NCBI RefSeq assembly: GCF_019898765.1
Contig: NZ_JAIOKB010000001.1
Coordinates: 1 to 64,000 of the forward strand
Direction of reading: 5' to 3'
DNA: 64,000 nucleotides
Source: Sphingomonas yunnanensis
GTDB taxonomy: Bacteria; Pseudomonadota; Alphaproteobacteria; Sphingomonadales; Sphingomonadaceae
Position numbers and translations under genes: made by a program. Shown here piece by piece: positions 9,241 through 17,988 of the stretch; within the stretch, counting starts at the first letter, position 1; the number at the start of each line of letters is the position of its first letter. The notes under the pieces were generated by a model. The model saw only the letters and a program-made list of their open reading frames with translations. It ran no database searches and was not told where the DNA came from.

Positions 9241-10205
9241 GGAGCTTCACCTACGAGCGCGCCACCGACGCGGTCGCCGCGGCACGCGCGGTGGCGCAGC
9301 GGCCGGGCGCCAAGTTCCTCGCGGGCGGTACCAACCTGCTCGACCTGATGAAGCTGGAGATCGAGACGCCGACGCACCTCGTCGACGTGCAGGACCTCGG
9401 CTTCGACAAGATCGAGAAGACCGCGGAAGGCGGCCTCCGCATCGGCGCGCTGGTGACCAACACCGACCTCGCCGCCGACGCGCGCGTGCGGCGCGACTAT
9501 GGCGTGCTCAGCCGCGCCATCCTGGCGGGTGCCTCGGGCCAGCTGCGCAACAAGGCCTCGACCGCGGGCAACCTGCTCCAGCGCACGCGCTGCCCCTATT
9601 TCTACGACACCAACATGGCGTGCAACAAGCGCAAGCCCGGTGACGGCTGCGCCGCGATCGGCGGCTATTCGCGCCAACTCGGCGTCATCGGCGTGAGCTC
9701 GTCGTGCATCGCCACCTTCCCCGGCGACATGGCGGTGGCGATGCGCGTGCTCGACGCGGTGGTCGAGACGGTCGACGCCGACGGCCAGCGCCGCAGCATC
9801 CCGTTCGCCGACTTCCACCGGCTGTGGGGTAACCATCCCGAGCAGGACACGACGCTGCGCCCGGGCGAGCTGATCACCGCCGTGGTCCTGCCCAGGCCGC
9901 TCGGCGGTCAGCATTTCTACGAGAAGGTGCGCGACCGCGCCTCCTACGCCTACGCGCTGGTGTCGGTCGCGGCGGTGATCCAGCGCGACGGCACCGGCCG
10001 GGTGGCGTTCGGCGGCGTCGCGCCCAAGCCGTGGCGGGTCGAGGCGGCGGAGGCGCTTCTGCCGCAGGGCGCAGCGGCGGTCACCGCGCGTGCGTTCCAG
10101 GGCGCCACGCCGACCAAGGACAACGCGTTCAAGCTGCCGCTGGCGACTCGCGCGCTCGCCGCGGTGCTCGACCAGGCTGGCTCGCCTGCGCAGAAGAAGG
10201 GTTGA
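9237..10205 (+). CDS. paoB: Aldehyde oxidoreductase FAD-binding subunit (PaoB type)
   Basis: FAD subunit that passes electrons from the iron-sulfur subunit. The FAD-binding motifs are [17 protein letters not shown] and [18 protein letters not shown]. Between them and the C-terminal CO-dehydrogenase-flavoprotein domain is a cysteine-rich loop, [21 protein letters not shown]; the extra cysteines match the 4Fe-4S insertion known in PaoB. Length 322 aa is normal. It starts inside the end of paoA (ATGA overlap) and is followed 4 nt later by the molybdenum subunit. Confidence 0.93.
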   Translation: MRSFTYERATDAVAAARAVAQRPGAKFLAGGTNLLDLMKLEIETPTHLVDVQDLGFDKIEKTAEGGLRIGALVTNTDLAADARVRRDYGVLSRAILAGASGQLRNKASTAGNLLQRTRCPYFYDTNMACNKRKPGDGCAAIGGYSRQLGVIGVSSSCIATFPGDMAVAMRVLDAVVETVDADGQRRSIPFADFHRLWGNHPEQDTTLRPGELITAVVLPRPLGGQHFYEKVRDRASYAYALVSVAAVIQRDGTGRVAFGGVAPKPWRVEAAEALLPQGAAAVTARAFQGATPTKDNAFKLPLATRALAAVLDQAGSPAQKKG

Positions 10206-10209
10206 GGCC

Positions 10210-12429
10210 ATGAAGTTCGATACGCCAGCCGGCACCAACCCCATCGACGCCATGAAGGTGGTCGGCCGCGCGCACGACCGCGTCGACGGCCCGCTCAAGA
10301 CGAGCGGCCGCGCGCCCTACGCCTATGAGCATCACGAGGTCGCCGCCGATCAGGCCTATGGCTATGTCGTCGGCGCGGCAGTGGCCAAGGGTCGTATCCG
10401 TACGCTGGACACCGCCGCTGCCAAGGCGGCACCCGGCGTCATCGCGGTGGTGACCGCCGCCGACGCGGGCAAGCTCGGCAAGGGCAAGTACAATACGGTC
10501 AAGCTGTTCGGCGGTCCGGAGGTCGACCATTACCACCAGGCGATCGCGCTGGTGGTGGCGGAGACGTTCGAGCAGGCGCGCGCCGCCGCCGCGCTGGTCC
10601 GCGTCGACTATGCGCGCACCGCCGGCCGCTACGATCTCGACAGCGCACTCAAGACCGCGCCGCTGACCGGCGGCGACAGCGACGAGGGCAGCGGCGCGCC
10701 GCCGGTGGATCGCACCGGCGCGTTCGAGCAGGCCTTCGCCGCGGCACCGGTCAAGCTCGACCAGCGCTACACGACGCCGGATCACAGCCACGCGATGATG
10801 GAGCCGTTCGCCTCGCTCGCGATGTGGGAGGGCGACTCGCTGACGGTGTGGACCTCCAACCAGATGATCGACTGGGGGCGGGGCGATCTCGCGACCACGC
10901 TCAACCTGCCCAAGGAGAAGGTGCGGTTGATCTCGCCCTATGTCGGCGGCGGTTTCGGCGGGAAGCTGTTCCTGCGCGCCGACGCGGTGCTGGCGGCGCT
11001 CGGCGCGCGTGCGGCGGGGCGGCCGGTCAAGGTGGCGCTCACCCGCCCGCAGATGGCGAACAACGCCACCCACCGCCCGGCGACGCGCCAGCGCATCCGC
11101 ATCGGCGCGACGCCCGACGGCACGATCACCGCCATCGCGCACGAGAGCGGCTCCGGTGACCAGCCCGGTGGCGGCCCCGAGACCGCGGTCAACCAGACCA
11201 AGCTGCTGTACGCCGGCAAGAACCGGCTGACCGCGATGCGACTGGCGGTGCTCGACCTGCCCGAGGGCAACGCGATGCGCGCGCCGGGAGAGGCGCCGGG
11301 CATGATGGCGCTGGAAATCGCGATCGACGAGATGGCCGAGCAGCTCAAGCTCGATCCGGTCGACTTCCGCATCCGCAACGACACGATGGTCGATCCCGAG
11401 AAGGCCGAGCGGCGCTTCTCGGAGCGCCAGCTGGTGCGCTGCCTGCGGGAGGGCGCGCAGCGGTTCGGCTGGTCGCGGCGCACCGCCACGCCCGCGCAGG
11501 TGCGCGACGGGCGCTGGCTGGTGGGGATGGGGGTGGCCTCGGCCTTCCGCAACCACATCAACTATCCCTCGGGTGCGCGCGTGCGGCTCGGGCGCGACGG
11601 GCGCGTGACGGTCGAGACCGACATGACCGACATCGGCACCGGCAGCTACACGATCATCGCGCAGACCGCGGCCGAGATGATGGGGGTGCCGATGGAGCAG
11701 GTCACGGTGAGGCTCGGCGACTCGGCCTTCCCGGTGTCGGCCGGGTCGGGCGGACAGTTCGGCGCGGCCAACGCCACCGCGGGCGTCTATGCCGCCTGCG
11801 TCAAGTTGCGCGAGGCGGTGGCGCAGCGTGTTGGGGTCAACTCGGCCGACGCGCGCTTCGCCGGTGGCAAGGTCGTCTCGGGCAACCGCTCGGTGGCGCT
11901 CGCCGAGGCAGCGGCGGAGGGCGAGCTGACCGGCGAGGACAAGATCGAATATGGCGGGCTCGACAAGAGCTGGCAGCTCTCGACCTTCGGTGCGCATTTC
12001 GTCGAGGTCGGCGTCGACTCCTACACCGGCGCGACCCGGCTGCGGCGCATGCTGGCGGTGTGCGCGGCGGGACGGATCATCAATCCCAAGTCGGCGCGCA
12101 GCCAGGTGATCGGGGCGATGACGATGGGTGTCGGCTCGGCGCTGATGGAGGAGCTGGCGGTCGACACGCGCTTCGGCCTGTTCATCAACCACGACCTCGC
12201 CACCTATGAGGTGCCGGTCCACGCCGATATCCCGCACCAGGACGTCCTCTTCCTAGACGAGGCGGACGACAAGGCGAACCCGATGAAGGCGAAGGGAGTC
12301 GGCGAGCTCGGCCTCTGCGGGGTCGGTGCCGCGGTGGCCAACGCGATCTACAACGCCACCGGCGTGCGCGTGCGTGACTATCCGGTCACACTCGACAAAC
12401 ATCTGTCGCAGCTGCCCGCGCTCGTCTGA
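10210..12429 (+). CDS. paoC: Aldehyde oxidoreductase molybdenum-binding subunit (PaoC type)
   Basis: Catalytic subunit (739 aa) of the xanthine-oxidase family, carrying the molybdenum cytosine dinucleotide cofactor and oxidising aldehydes to acids. Recognised parts are the N-terminal VVGRAHDRVDGPLKTSGRAPYAYE, the Moco motifs PYVGGGFGGKLFLR, GSGGQFGAANATAG, and the C-terminal KGVGELGLCGVGAAVANAI containing the catalytic Glu. The start at 10210 (MKFDTPAGTNPIDAMKVVG) matches the family; the frame is open upstream. No XdhC/PaoD-type cofactor maturase gene follows, so it must be encoded elsewhere. Confidence 0.94.
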   Translation: MKFDTPAGTNPIDAMKVVGRAHDRVDGPLKTSGRAPYAYEHHEVAADQAYGYVVGAAVAKGRIRTLDTAAAKAAPGVIAVVTAADAGKLGKGKYNTVKLFGGPEVDHYHQAIALVVAETFEQARAAAALVRVDYARTAGRYDLDSALKTAPLTGGDSDEGSGAPPVDRTGAFEQAFAAAPVKLDQRYTTPDHSHAMMEPFASLAMWEGDSLTVWTSNQMIDWGRGDLATTLNLPKEKVRLISPYVGGGFGGKLFLRADAVLAALGARAAGRPVKVALTRPQMANNATHRPATRQRIRIGATPDGTITAIAHESGSGDQPGGGPETAVNQTKLLYAGKNRLTAMRLAVLDLPEGNAMRAPGEAPGMMALEIAIDEMAEQLKLDPVDFRIRNDTMVDPEKAERRFSERQLVRCLREGAQRFGWSRRTATPAQVRDGRWLVGMGVASAFRNHINYPSGARVRLGRDGRVTVETDMTDIGTGSYTIIAQTAAEMMGVPMEQVTVRLGDSAFPVSAGSGGQFGAANATAGVYAACVKLREAVAQRVGVNSADARFAGGKVVSGNRSVALAEAAAEGELTGEDKIEYGGLDKSWQLSTFGAHFVEVGVDSYTGATRLRRMLAVCAAGRIINPKSARSQVIGAMTMGVGSALMEELAVDTRFGLFINHDLATYEVPVHADIPHQDVLFLDEADDKANPMKAKGVGELGLCGVGAAVANAIYNATGVRVRDYPVTLDKHLSQLPALV

Positions 12430-12451
12430 GCCGCAGCACTGCTGGCCAATG

Positions 12452-12479
12452 ACGCGTCCGCTCGGGAGAGCGGGCGCGT
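12452..12479 (+). terminator. Hairpin after the aldehyde oxidoreductase operon
   Basis: A 12-bp stem (one G-T pair) with loop GGGA lies 22 nt after the stop codon. The following bases (tctcgcgtga) are not a T run, so it may act weakly or only protect the transcript. Confidence 0.5.
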
Positions 12480-12670
12480 TCTCGCGTGAGGCCCCCACGG
12501 CGTCGCTTCCCTCCAGCCATCAAGTGGCTGGATTTCCTTGCGCTTCCGCTGAAACGACCCTGAAAACGCGCAGTAGCAGTGAAGAAGAATAAAAGAATTG
12601 AATGTATTAATTACCTTCTCACCTGTGTTTGATCTGATCAATCGGGCGCGACATTATACCGTCGGCTGAG

Positions 12671-12703
12671 TTGACAGCGGCGTGGTACTTGATAGCGTTA
12701 TCA
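12671..12703 (+). promoter_or_regulatory. Promoter with LacI-type operator before the large TonB receptor
   Basis: TTGACA at 12671-12676 is a good -35 element. The near-palindrome TGATAGCGTTATCA at 12690-12703 covers the -10 region and has the TGATA-nCGn-TATCA form of LacI-family operators that control sugar-responsive TonB receptors in alphaproteobacteria. The rest of the 342-nt gap (12430-12771) shows only the hairpin noted after paoC and an AT-rich stretch at 12590-12625. No LacI-family gene is visible in the window. Confidence 0.5.
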
Positions 12704-12771
12704 CATCTGGTGACCCCACAGGGGCGCCGGTCGTGCCTGCGGAAGGTTCCGCAGCAGCGCCTTAGGGGGGG

Positions 12772-15700
12772 ATGATGAAGCGCCTTAACGTCTTGTCGAA
12801 GCTTGCTCTGTCCACGTCGCTCGGGGCGCTGGCGATCGCCGCCGCACCCGCATTCGCGCAGACCACCGGCGGCGAACCGTCGGCGACCAACGCCCAGCCC
12901 GGCGGCGGCCAGGCTGTCGACAGCGACACCGCCCGGTCGGGTACCGTCGCGGACCAGGAAAATGGCGCGGTCGACGACATCGTCGTCACCGGCGTCCGCG
13001 CCAGCCTCGATCGCGCCATCGCGATCAAGCGCGACTCGCCGGGCGTCGTCGACGCGATCTCGGCCGAGGACATCGGCAAGTTCCCCGACACCAACCTCGC
13101 CGAGTCGCTGCAGCGCATCACCGGCGTGTCGATCAACCGCGTCAACGGCGAGGGCTCGCAGGTCTCGGTCCGCGGTTTCTCGGGCGGCTTCAACCTTGTC
13201 ACCATCAACGGCCGCCAGCTGCCCGCGACCAACATCGACACCAGCGGCGGCAATCTGTTCGCGCGCGGCGCGGGGCGCTCGTTCGACTTCCAGAACATCG
13301 CCTCGGAGGGCGTCAGCGGACTGGAGGTCTATAAGACCGGCCGCGCCTCGGTGCCAACCGGCGGTATCGGCGCGACGATCAACATCAACACGCGCAAGCC
13401 GCTCGACTCGCGCGAGACCGGCGTGACCGGTTCGATCGGCGCCAAGGCGCTGTATGACACCTCGGTGGAGAAGGCGGTCGGCGACAAGCACCGCGTCACG
13501 CCCGAGGTCTCGGGCCTGCTCAACTACAAGAACGAGGAGGGCACGTTCGGCGCCGCGGTATTCGGCAGCTACCAGCTGCGCTACTCGGCGTCGGCCCAGT
13601 CCAACCCGAACTATTGGAACGTCATCCCGACCGCGGACTTCTTCAACCCGGGCACGTACATCAATTCGACCACGGTGCTGGACGGCAACAAGCCGACCGC
13701 GCCCTACGTTCTGGTGCCGAACGACAGCCGCTATCAGTTCTCCGAGAATCGTCGCGAGCGCATCAACTTCCAGGGCGTGCTGCAATTCCGCCCGACCGAC
13801 ACGCTGGAGTTCACCCTCGACAGCCTGTTCGCGCAGAACCGCCTGCGCGAGCAGCGCAGCGAGCAGACCAACTGGTTCAACCGCCCGTTCAGCGAGGTCC
13901 GGTTCGACGACAACCCGAACATGGCGACCGCGATCTTCCTGCGCGACTATCTGCCGACCAGCCCGAAGGACGAGGGCTTCGAGCAGCAGCAGGCGGCCAC
14001 CAAGGCGCGGCTCGCCTCGGTCGGCCTCAACGTGAAGTGGGACTTCGCGCCCAACTTCACGCTGACGCTCGACGGCCATCACTCCGAGTCCAAGTCGTCG
14101 CCCGACAATCCCAACGGTACCACCGCGACCACGGTCGCGCTCGGCGCGCCGGTGATCGCGGGCCACTCGCTCGACTTCAGCACCGGCTTCCCGCAGCAGG
14201 CGCAGATCATCAACGACTGCTATCGTGCCACGCCCACGGCCGCGCCGAAGGGCAATTGCAACGGCGTGCTCGACATCGGTGACCTGGGCGCCGCCCCGGC
14301 GCGCACGATCATCTCCCGCCAGACGCAGCGCATCGACCAGATCCAGGCGCGGCTCGGCTGGGATCTCGGCGGCGGCAGCCGCTTCGACGCGGGCGGTTCG
14401 TACACCGACTCGAAGATGCACTCGACCCAGTCGCAGACTCAGCAGACGCTGGGCGACTGGGGCCTGCAGAACCCAGGTATCATCCAGCAGCTGGCGCCCG
14501 AGCTGGTCCAGCAATATTGCCTGACCTGCAAGTTCGACCACTTCAACCCGGCGTCCGAGGGGTCGTCGTTGATCGCCTTCCGCGGCAACGCCATCGATCT
14601 CTACAACGTGCTGAGCCCCTATTACTCCGGGCTGGGTCAGCCGCCGGTGCCGTCGGCGCCCGCGGACGACACGGTGCAGGAGAAGATCTGGGCGGTGTTC
14701 GGCCAGTTCACCTGGAACGGCGAGGTCGCCAACCGTCCGGCCAACCTCGTGATCGGCGCGCGCTACGAGCAGACCCGCGTCGTCTCGGACGCGGTGCAGA
14801 CGTACAACAACATCGTCTGGACCGCCGACAACGACTTCCGCGGCGACGCCAGCGGCGTGTTCACCGCGATCCGTCAGCGCGGCAAATATGAGAACCTGCT
14901 GCCCGCGGTCGACTTCAGCATCGAGCCGATCACGAACGTCAAGGCGCGTGTGTCGTTCAGCCGCACGCTGGCGCGGCCCGATTACGGCAACCTGTTCGCC
15001 ACCGCCTCGGCTGGCGCGCCGGGTCGCCCGACGCTGCTCGGCGGCATCCCGACCGGCAGCACCGGCAACGCCAACCTGCTGCCGCTCCTGTCGGACAACT
15101 TCGATGTCTCGCTGGAATGGTATTACAAGCCCTCGAGCTTCGTCTCGATCGGCTTCTTCGACAAGCGTGTCGCCAATTTCCTCGGCACCGGCGTGATCAA
15201 CCAGAACCTGTTCGGTCTGCGCGATCCCAGCTCGGGGGCGGCGGGCTCGCGCTCGGGCACCGCGGCGGCGTTCCTCCGCTCCAGCGGCTATGACCTGAGC
15301 GACGTCAATCTGTTCACCTATACGGCGCTGCTGGTGCAGAACGGTGGTAACCAGGCGGCGGCGACCTCGCAGTTCAACGCCAACTATGTCGCCGGCCGTG
15401 GCCTGCAGCAGACCTTCGTCGACCAGGTGCTGTCGCAGATCGACGTCTCGTCCGACGCCAACGATCCGCTGTTCAACTTCTCGGTGTCGCAGCCGATCAA
15501 CAACCGCGAGGGCAAGATCCACGGCTTCGAGCTGGCGTGGACCAACTTCTTCGGCAACACCGGCTTCGGCTTCGCCGGCTCGTTCACCAAGGTGAGCGGC
15601 GACGTGAACGTCGACCCGTATGCCGACCCGACGGTCAACATCTTCGCGCTGACCGGCCTGGGCAACAGCGCCAACGCCACCGCGATCTACGACAAGAACG

Positions 15701-15969
15701 GCATCTCGGCGCGCGTCGCCTATAACTGGCGCGACAAGTACCTCGCTGCCACCAACCAGGGCGGCAACCGCAACCCGCTGTTCGTGGCACCGTTCGGCAC
15801 CGTCGACGTCAACATCAGCTACGACGTCAACGACACGATCGCGGTGACGCTCGAGGGGATCAACCTGACCAGCGAGAGCGTCAAGACCTACGGCCGCACC
15901 GAGCGGAACCTGGTGCTGGCGCAGGAACTCAAGCCGCGCTTCCTGCTGGGCGCTCGCTACAAGTTCTGA
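12772..15969 (+). CDS. TonB-dependent receptor, large sphingomonad/xanthomonad type (1065 aa)
   Basis: Outer-membrane transporter of the big class with N-terminal signature VTGVRASLDRAIAIKRDSPGVVDAISAEDIGKFPDTNLAESLQRITGVSI in the plug, typical of receptors for carbohydrates or their breakdown products. A signal peptide precedes it (LSKLALSTSLGALAIAAAPAFAQ). The barrel ends LKPRFLLGARYKF with a terminal Phe. Either of two adjacent ATGs (12772, 12775) may be used, behind a GGGGGGG run. A LacI-type operator lies 70 nt upstream, and SapC, cupin and halogenase genes follow on the same strand. Substrate not determinable from sequence. Confidence 0.93.
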   Translation: MMKRLNVLSKLALSTSLGALAIAAAPAFAQTTGGEPSATNAQPGGGQAVDSDTARSGTVADQENGAVDDIVVTGVRASLDRAIAIKRDSPGVVDAISAEDIGKFPDTNLAESLQRITGVSINRVNGEGSQVSVRGFSGGFNLVTINGRQLPATNIDTSGGNLFARGAGRSFDFQNIASEGVSGLEVYKTGRASVPTGGIGATININTRKPLDSRETGVTGSIGAKALYDTSVEKAVGDKHRVTPEVSGLLNYKNEEGTFGAAVFGSYQLRYSASAQSNPNYWNVIPTADFFNPGTYINSTTVLDGNKPTAPYVLVPNDSRYQFSENRRERINFQGVLQFRPTDTLEFTLDSLFAQNRLREQRSEQTNWFNRPFSEVRFDDNPNMATAIFLRDYLPTSPKDEGFEQQQAATKARLASVGLNVKWDFAPNFTLTLDGHHSESKSSPDNPNGTTATTVALGAPVIAGHSLDFSTGFPQQAQIINDCYRATPTAAPKGNCNGVLDIGDLGAAPARTIISRQTQRIDQIQARLGWDLGGGSRFDAGGSYTDSKMHSTQSQTQQTLGDWGLQNPGIIQQLAPELVQQYCLTCKFDHFNPASEGSSLIAFRGNAIDLYNVLSPYYSGLGQPPVPSAPADDTVQEKIWAVFGQFTWNGEVANRPANLVIGARYEQTRVVSDAVQTYNNIVWTADNDFRGDASGVFTAIRQRGKYENLLPAVDFSIEPITNVKARVSFSRTLARPDYGNLFATASAGAPGRPTLLGGIPTGSTGNANLLPLLSDNFDVSLEWYYKPSSFVSIGFFDKRVANFLGTGVINQNLFGLRDPSSGAAGSRSGTAAAFLRSSGYDLSDVNLFTYTALLVQNGGNQAAATSQFNANYVAGRGLQQTFVDQVLSQIDVSSDANDPLFNFSVSQPINNREGKIHGFELAWTNFFGNTGFGFAGSFTKVSGDVNVDPYADPTVNIFALTGLGNSANATAIYDKNGISARVAYNWRDKYLAATNQGGNRNPLFVAPFGTVDVNISYDVNDTIAVTLEGINLTSESVKTYGRTERNLVLAQELKPRFLLGARYKF

Positions 15970-15980
15970 GCCTGAGGGGA

Positions 15981-16006
15981 GGGGGCTGCCGGTGGTGGCG
16001 GCCCCC
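15981..16006 (+). terminator. Rho-independent-like terminator after the TonB receptor
   Basis: GGGGGCTGCC and GGCGGCCCCC form a GC-rich stem around a 6-nt loop, 11 nt after the stop codon, followed by ttatcttcctt. This suggests that at least part of the receptor transcript ends here, before the SapC gene. Confidence 0.65.
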
Positions 16007-16047
16007 TTATCTTCCTTGGGGAACGACAGCCTTCCCCGGTTTTTCCG

Positions 16048-16140
16048 TCATCCTAAACTAGTTTCAGGATCCATCGTGCCGCGAGAGCCTCTCCGCTCGG
16101 ATGGGCCGCACGGTGGATCCCGAGACGAGTTCGGGATGAT
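16048..16140. repeat. REP-like inverted repeat of about 93 bp
   Basis: Arms tcatcctaaactagtttcag and cgagacgagttcgggatga are imperfect inverted copies, with inner arms ccatcgtgcc / gcacggtgg. It fills the gap between the receptor terminator and the SapC gene and is of the same kind as the other intergenic repeats in the flanking chromosome. Confidence 0.6.
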
Positions 16141-16246
16141 GGAGGTTTGACGTCAGCACGACGGTGCAAATCGTCGCTTTCGCGCCGGAACGCTCTGGTG
16201 CACAACGCTCGCGGAGAGGGTGGCGCCGCCGCGTCGAGAGAGTCGC

Positions 16247-16966
16247 ATGAAACGAGTCCTGCTTAACAACGTCGACCATGCCGACCTGCGCGTGGCGCCG
16301 CGCACCGGCGCCGAGTTCGGCGACCGTGCCAACCAGCTGCCGATCTACCCCGCCGAGTTCGAGCAGGCGCAGCGTGATTTCCCGATCCTGTTCCGCCGCG
16401 ACGGCGAGTCGATCGACGCGGTCGTCCTGCTCGGCCTCGACTCGGACGAGAACCTCTTTCTCGACGAGCAGGGCTGGACCAGCCGCTACGTGCCCGCGAT
16501 GCAGCGTCGCGGTCCCTTCTCGATCGCGCTGGCGCGCGACGGGGCGAGCGGGGAGGCGGGCGAGCCGATGGTCCACGTCGACCTCGACGACCCGCGCGTG
16601 GGTGACCACGCGGGCCTGCCGCTCTTCCTGCCGCATGGGGGCGACGCGCCGTATCTTCAGCATGTCTCGGCGGCGCTGCGCACGATCTACGAGGGCGCGC
16701 AGCAGGCGCGCGCGATCAACGCCCAGCTCGCCGCGGCGGGACTGTTGCGCGAGGTGGTGCTCGAGATCGATCTCGGCGACGAGGGCGGCTACAACGTGCC
16801 CGGCGTGCTCGCGGTCGACGAGGGTGCGCTCGCCGCGCTGCCCGACGCCGAGTTGGCGCGGCTGCATCGTGCCGGGCTGCTGCGGCTCGCGACCATGGCG
16901 GTGGCGTCGCTGGCGAATGTGTCGCGGCTGATCGAGCTCAAGAACAAGCGACGGGCGGCGGCGTGA
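16247..16966 (+). CDS. SapC family protein
   Basis: A 239-residue protein beginning MKRVLLNNVDHADLRVAPR, with NQLPIYPAEFEQAQRDFPILFRR and a central ...GLDSDENLFLDEQGW..., the pattern of the SapC family (named from a Campylobacter surface-layer-linked protein). In sphingomonads and caulobacters these genes typically sit just after a large TonB receptor and before cupin and tryptophan-halogenase genes, as here. The ATG at 16247 is chosen for the GAGAG upstream and the family start. The biochemical role is unknown. The gene overlaps the next by 4 nt. Confidence 0.88.
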   Translation: MKRVLLNNVDHADLRVAPRTGAEFGDRANQLPIYPAEFEQAQRDFPILFRRDGESIDAVVLLGLDSDENLFLDEQGWTSRYVPAMQRRGPFSIALARDGASGEAGEPMVHVDLDDPRVGDHAGLPLFLPHGGDAPYLQHVSAALRTIYEGAQQARAINAQLAAAGLLREVVLEIDLGDEGGYNVPGVLAVDEGALAALPDAELARLHRAGLLRLATMAVASLANVSRLIELKNKRRAAA

Positions 16967-17988
16967 CCGCGCCGATCACCGATCGGCGCGCGCGTGAGAT
17001 CGCGGCGAACGATCCGGCAGCGCGCGACCTCGCGGCGCTGGTGGCCGCGGGCGAGCCGGTGGTGGTGCGCGGGCTGGTCGCCGACTGGCCCCTGGTCGCG
17101 GCGGGACGCCTAGGCCCGCGCGCGCTCGCCGACTATCTGCTCGATTTCTACAACGGCCATCCGGTGGTGGGTTATACCGCGCGTGCCGAGCTGGGCGGCC
17201 GCTATTTCTACGACGCCGAGGTGACCCGGCTCGACTTCGAGGGCGAGCGCGTGCGCCTCGACGATTATCTCGCGCGCCTGCTCGAGATGCTCGACCGCGA
17301 CGACGCCGAGTCCTTCTACGTCGGCTCGACCGACCTCGACCTGTTCTTCCCCGGCCTGACGGAGGCCAACTCGCTGCCCGAGGCGGGCTTCGACCGCGCG
17401 CTGCGGAGCATCTGGATCGGCAACCGCACCACCGCGGTAGCGCACCACGATATGTCGAACAACGTCGCTGTGGTCGGCGCGGGGCGCCGCCGCTTCACCT
17501 TGTTCCCGCCCGGCCAGGTCGCCAACCTCTACCCCGGACCGCTCGCGCCGACGCCGGGCGGGCAGGTCGTCTCCATGGTCGACTTCCGCGAGCCCGATCT
17601 CGCCCGCTACCCGCGTTTCGCCGAGGCGATCGCGGCGGCGCGGGTGGCCGAGCTCGAGCCGGGCGACGCGGTGGTCTATCCCGCGCTGTGGTGGCACCAG
17701 GTCGAGGCGCTGGACTCGTTCAACGTGCTCGTCAATTATTGGTGGAACGAGGCGCCGGCGTTCATGGACACGCCGATGAACACGCTGCTCCACGCCTTGC
17801 TCAGCCTGCGTGACCGCCCCGCGGGAGAGAAGGAAGCGTGGCGCGCGATGTTCGACTATTATGTCTTCGGCGACGCCGACCTCCCGGCGGCGCACCTGCC
17901 CGCGCACGCGCGCGGCGCGCTGGCCCGGCTCGACGAGCTCGGCGCGCGGCGCCTGCGCGCCGAGCTGCTGCGGAAGCTCAACCGGTGA
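16963..17988 (+). CDS. Cupin-like (JmjC-type) 2-oxoglutarate/Fe(II) oxygenase-like protein
   Basis: A 341-residue cupin_8/JmjC-fold protein starting at GTG (overlap GTGA with SapC). EPVVVRGLVADWPLV is the family entry motif. The Fe(II) ligands are probably the HxD of AVAHHDMSNN and the later His of WWHQVEAL; RRRFTLFPPGQVANLYPGP follows the first. Such proteins hydroxylate protein or small-molecule substrates in studied families. Here the target is unknown; its coupling to a halogenase and SapC suggests they act together on one substrate. Confidence 0.85.
   Translation: MTAPITDRRAREIAANDPAARDLAALVAAGEPVVVRGLVADWPLVAAGRLGPRALADYLLDFYNGHPVVGYTARAELGGRYFYDAEVTRLDFEGERVRLDDYLARLLEMLDRDDAESFYVGSTDLDLFFPGLTEANSLPEAGFDRALRSIWIGNRTTAVAHHDMSNNVAVVGAGRRRFTLFPPGQVANLYPGPLAPTPGGQVVSMVDFREPDLARYPRFAEAIAAARVAELEPGDAVVYPALWWHQVEALDSFNVLVNYWWNEAPAFMDTPMNTLLHALLSLRDRPAGEKEAWRAMFDYYVFGDADLPAAHLPAHARGALARLDELGARRLRAELLRKLNR

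Noticed and set aside
10129..12237. 702-codon frame antisense to the molybdenum subunit
   Set aside because: Shadow of paoC; Arg/His-rich random-like sequence.
12619..15522. 967-codon open frame opposite the large TonB receptor
   Set aside because: Arg/Val/Asp-rich translation without domains, exactly antisense to a clear receptor; a high-GC third-position artefact.
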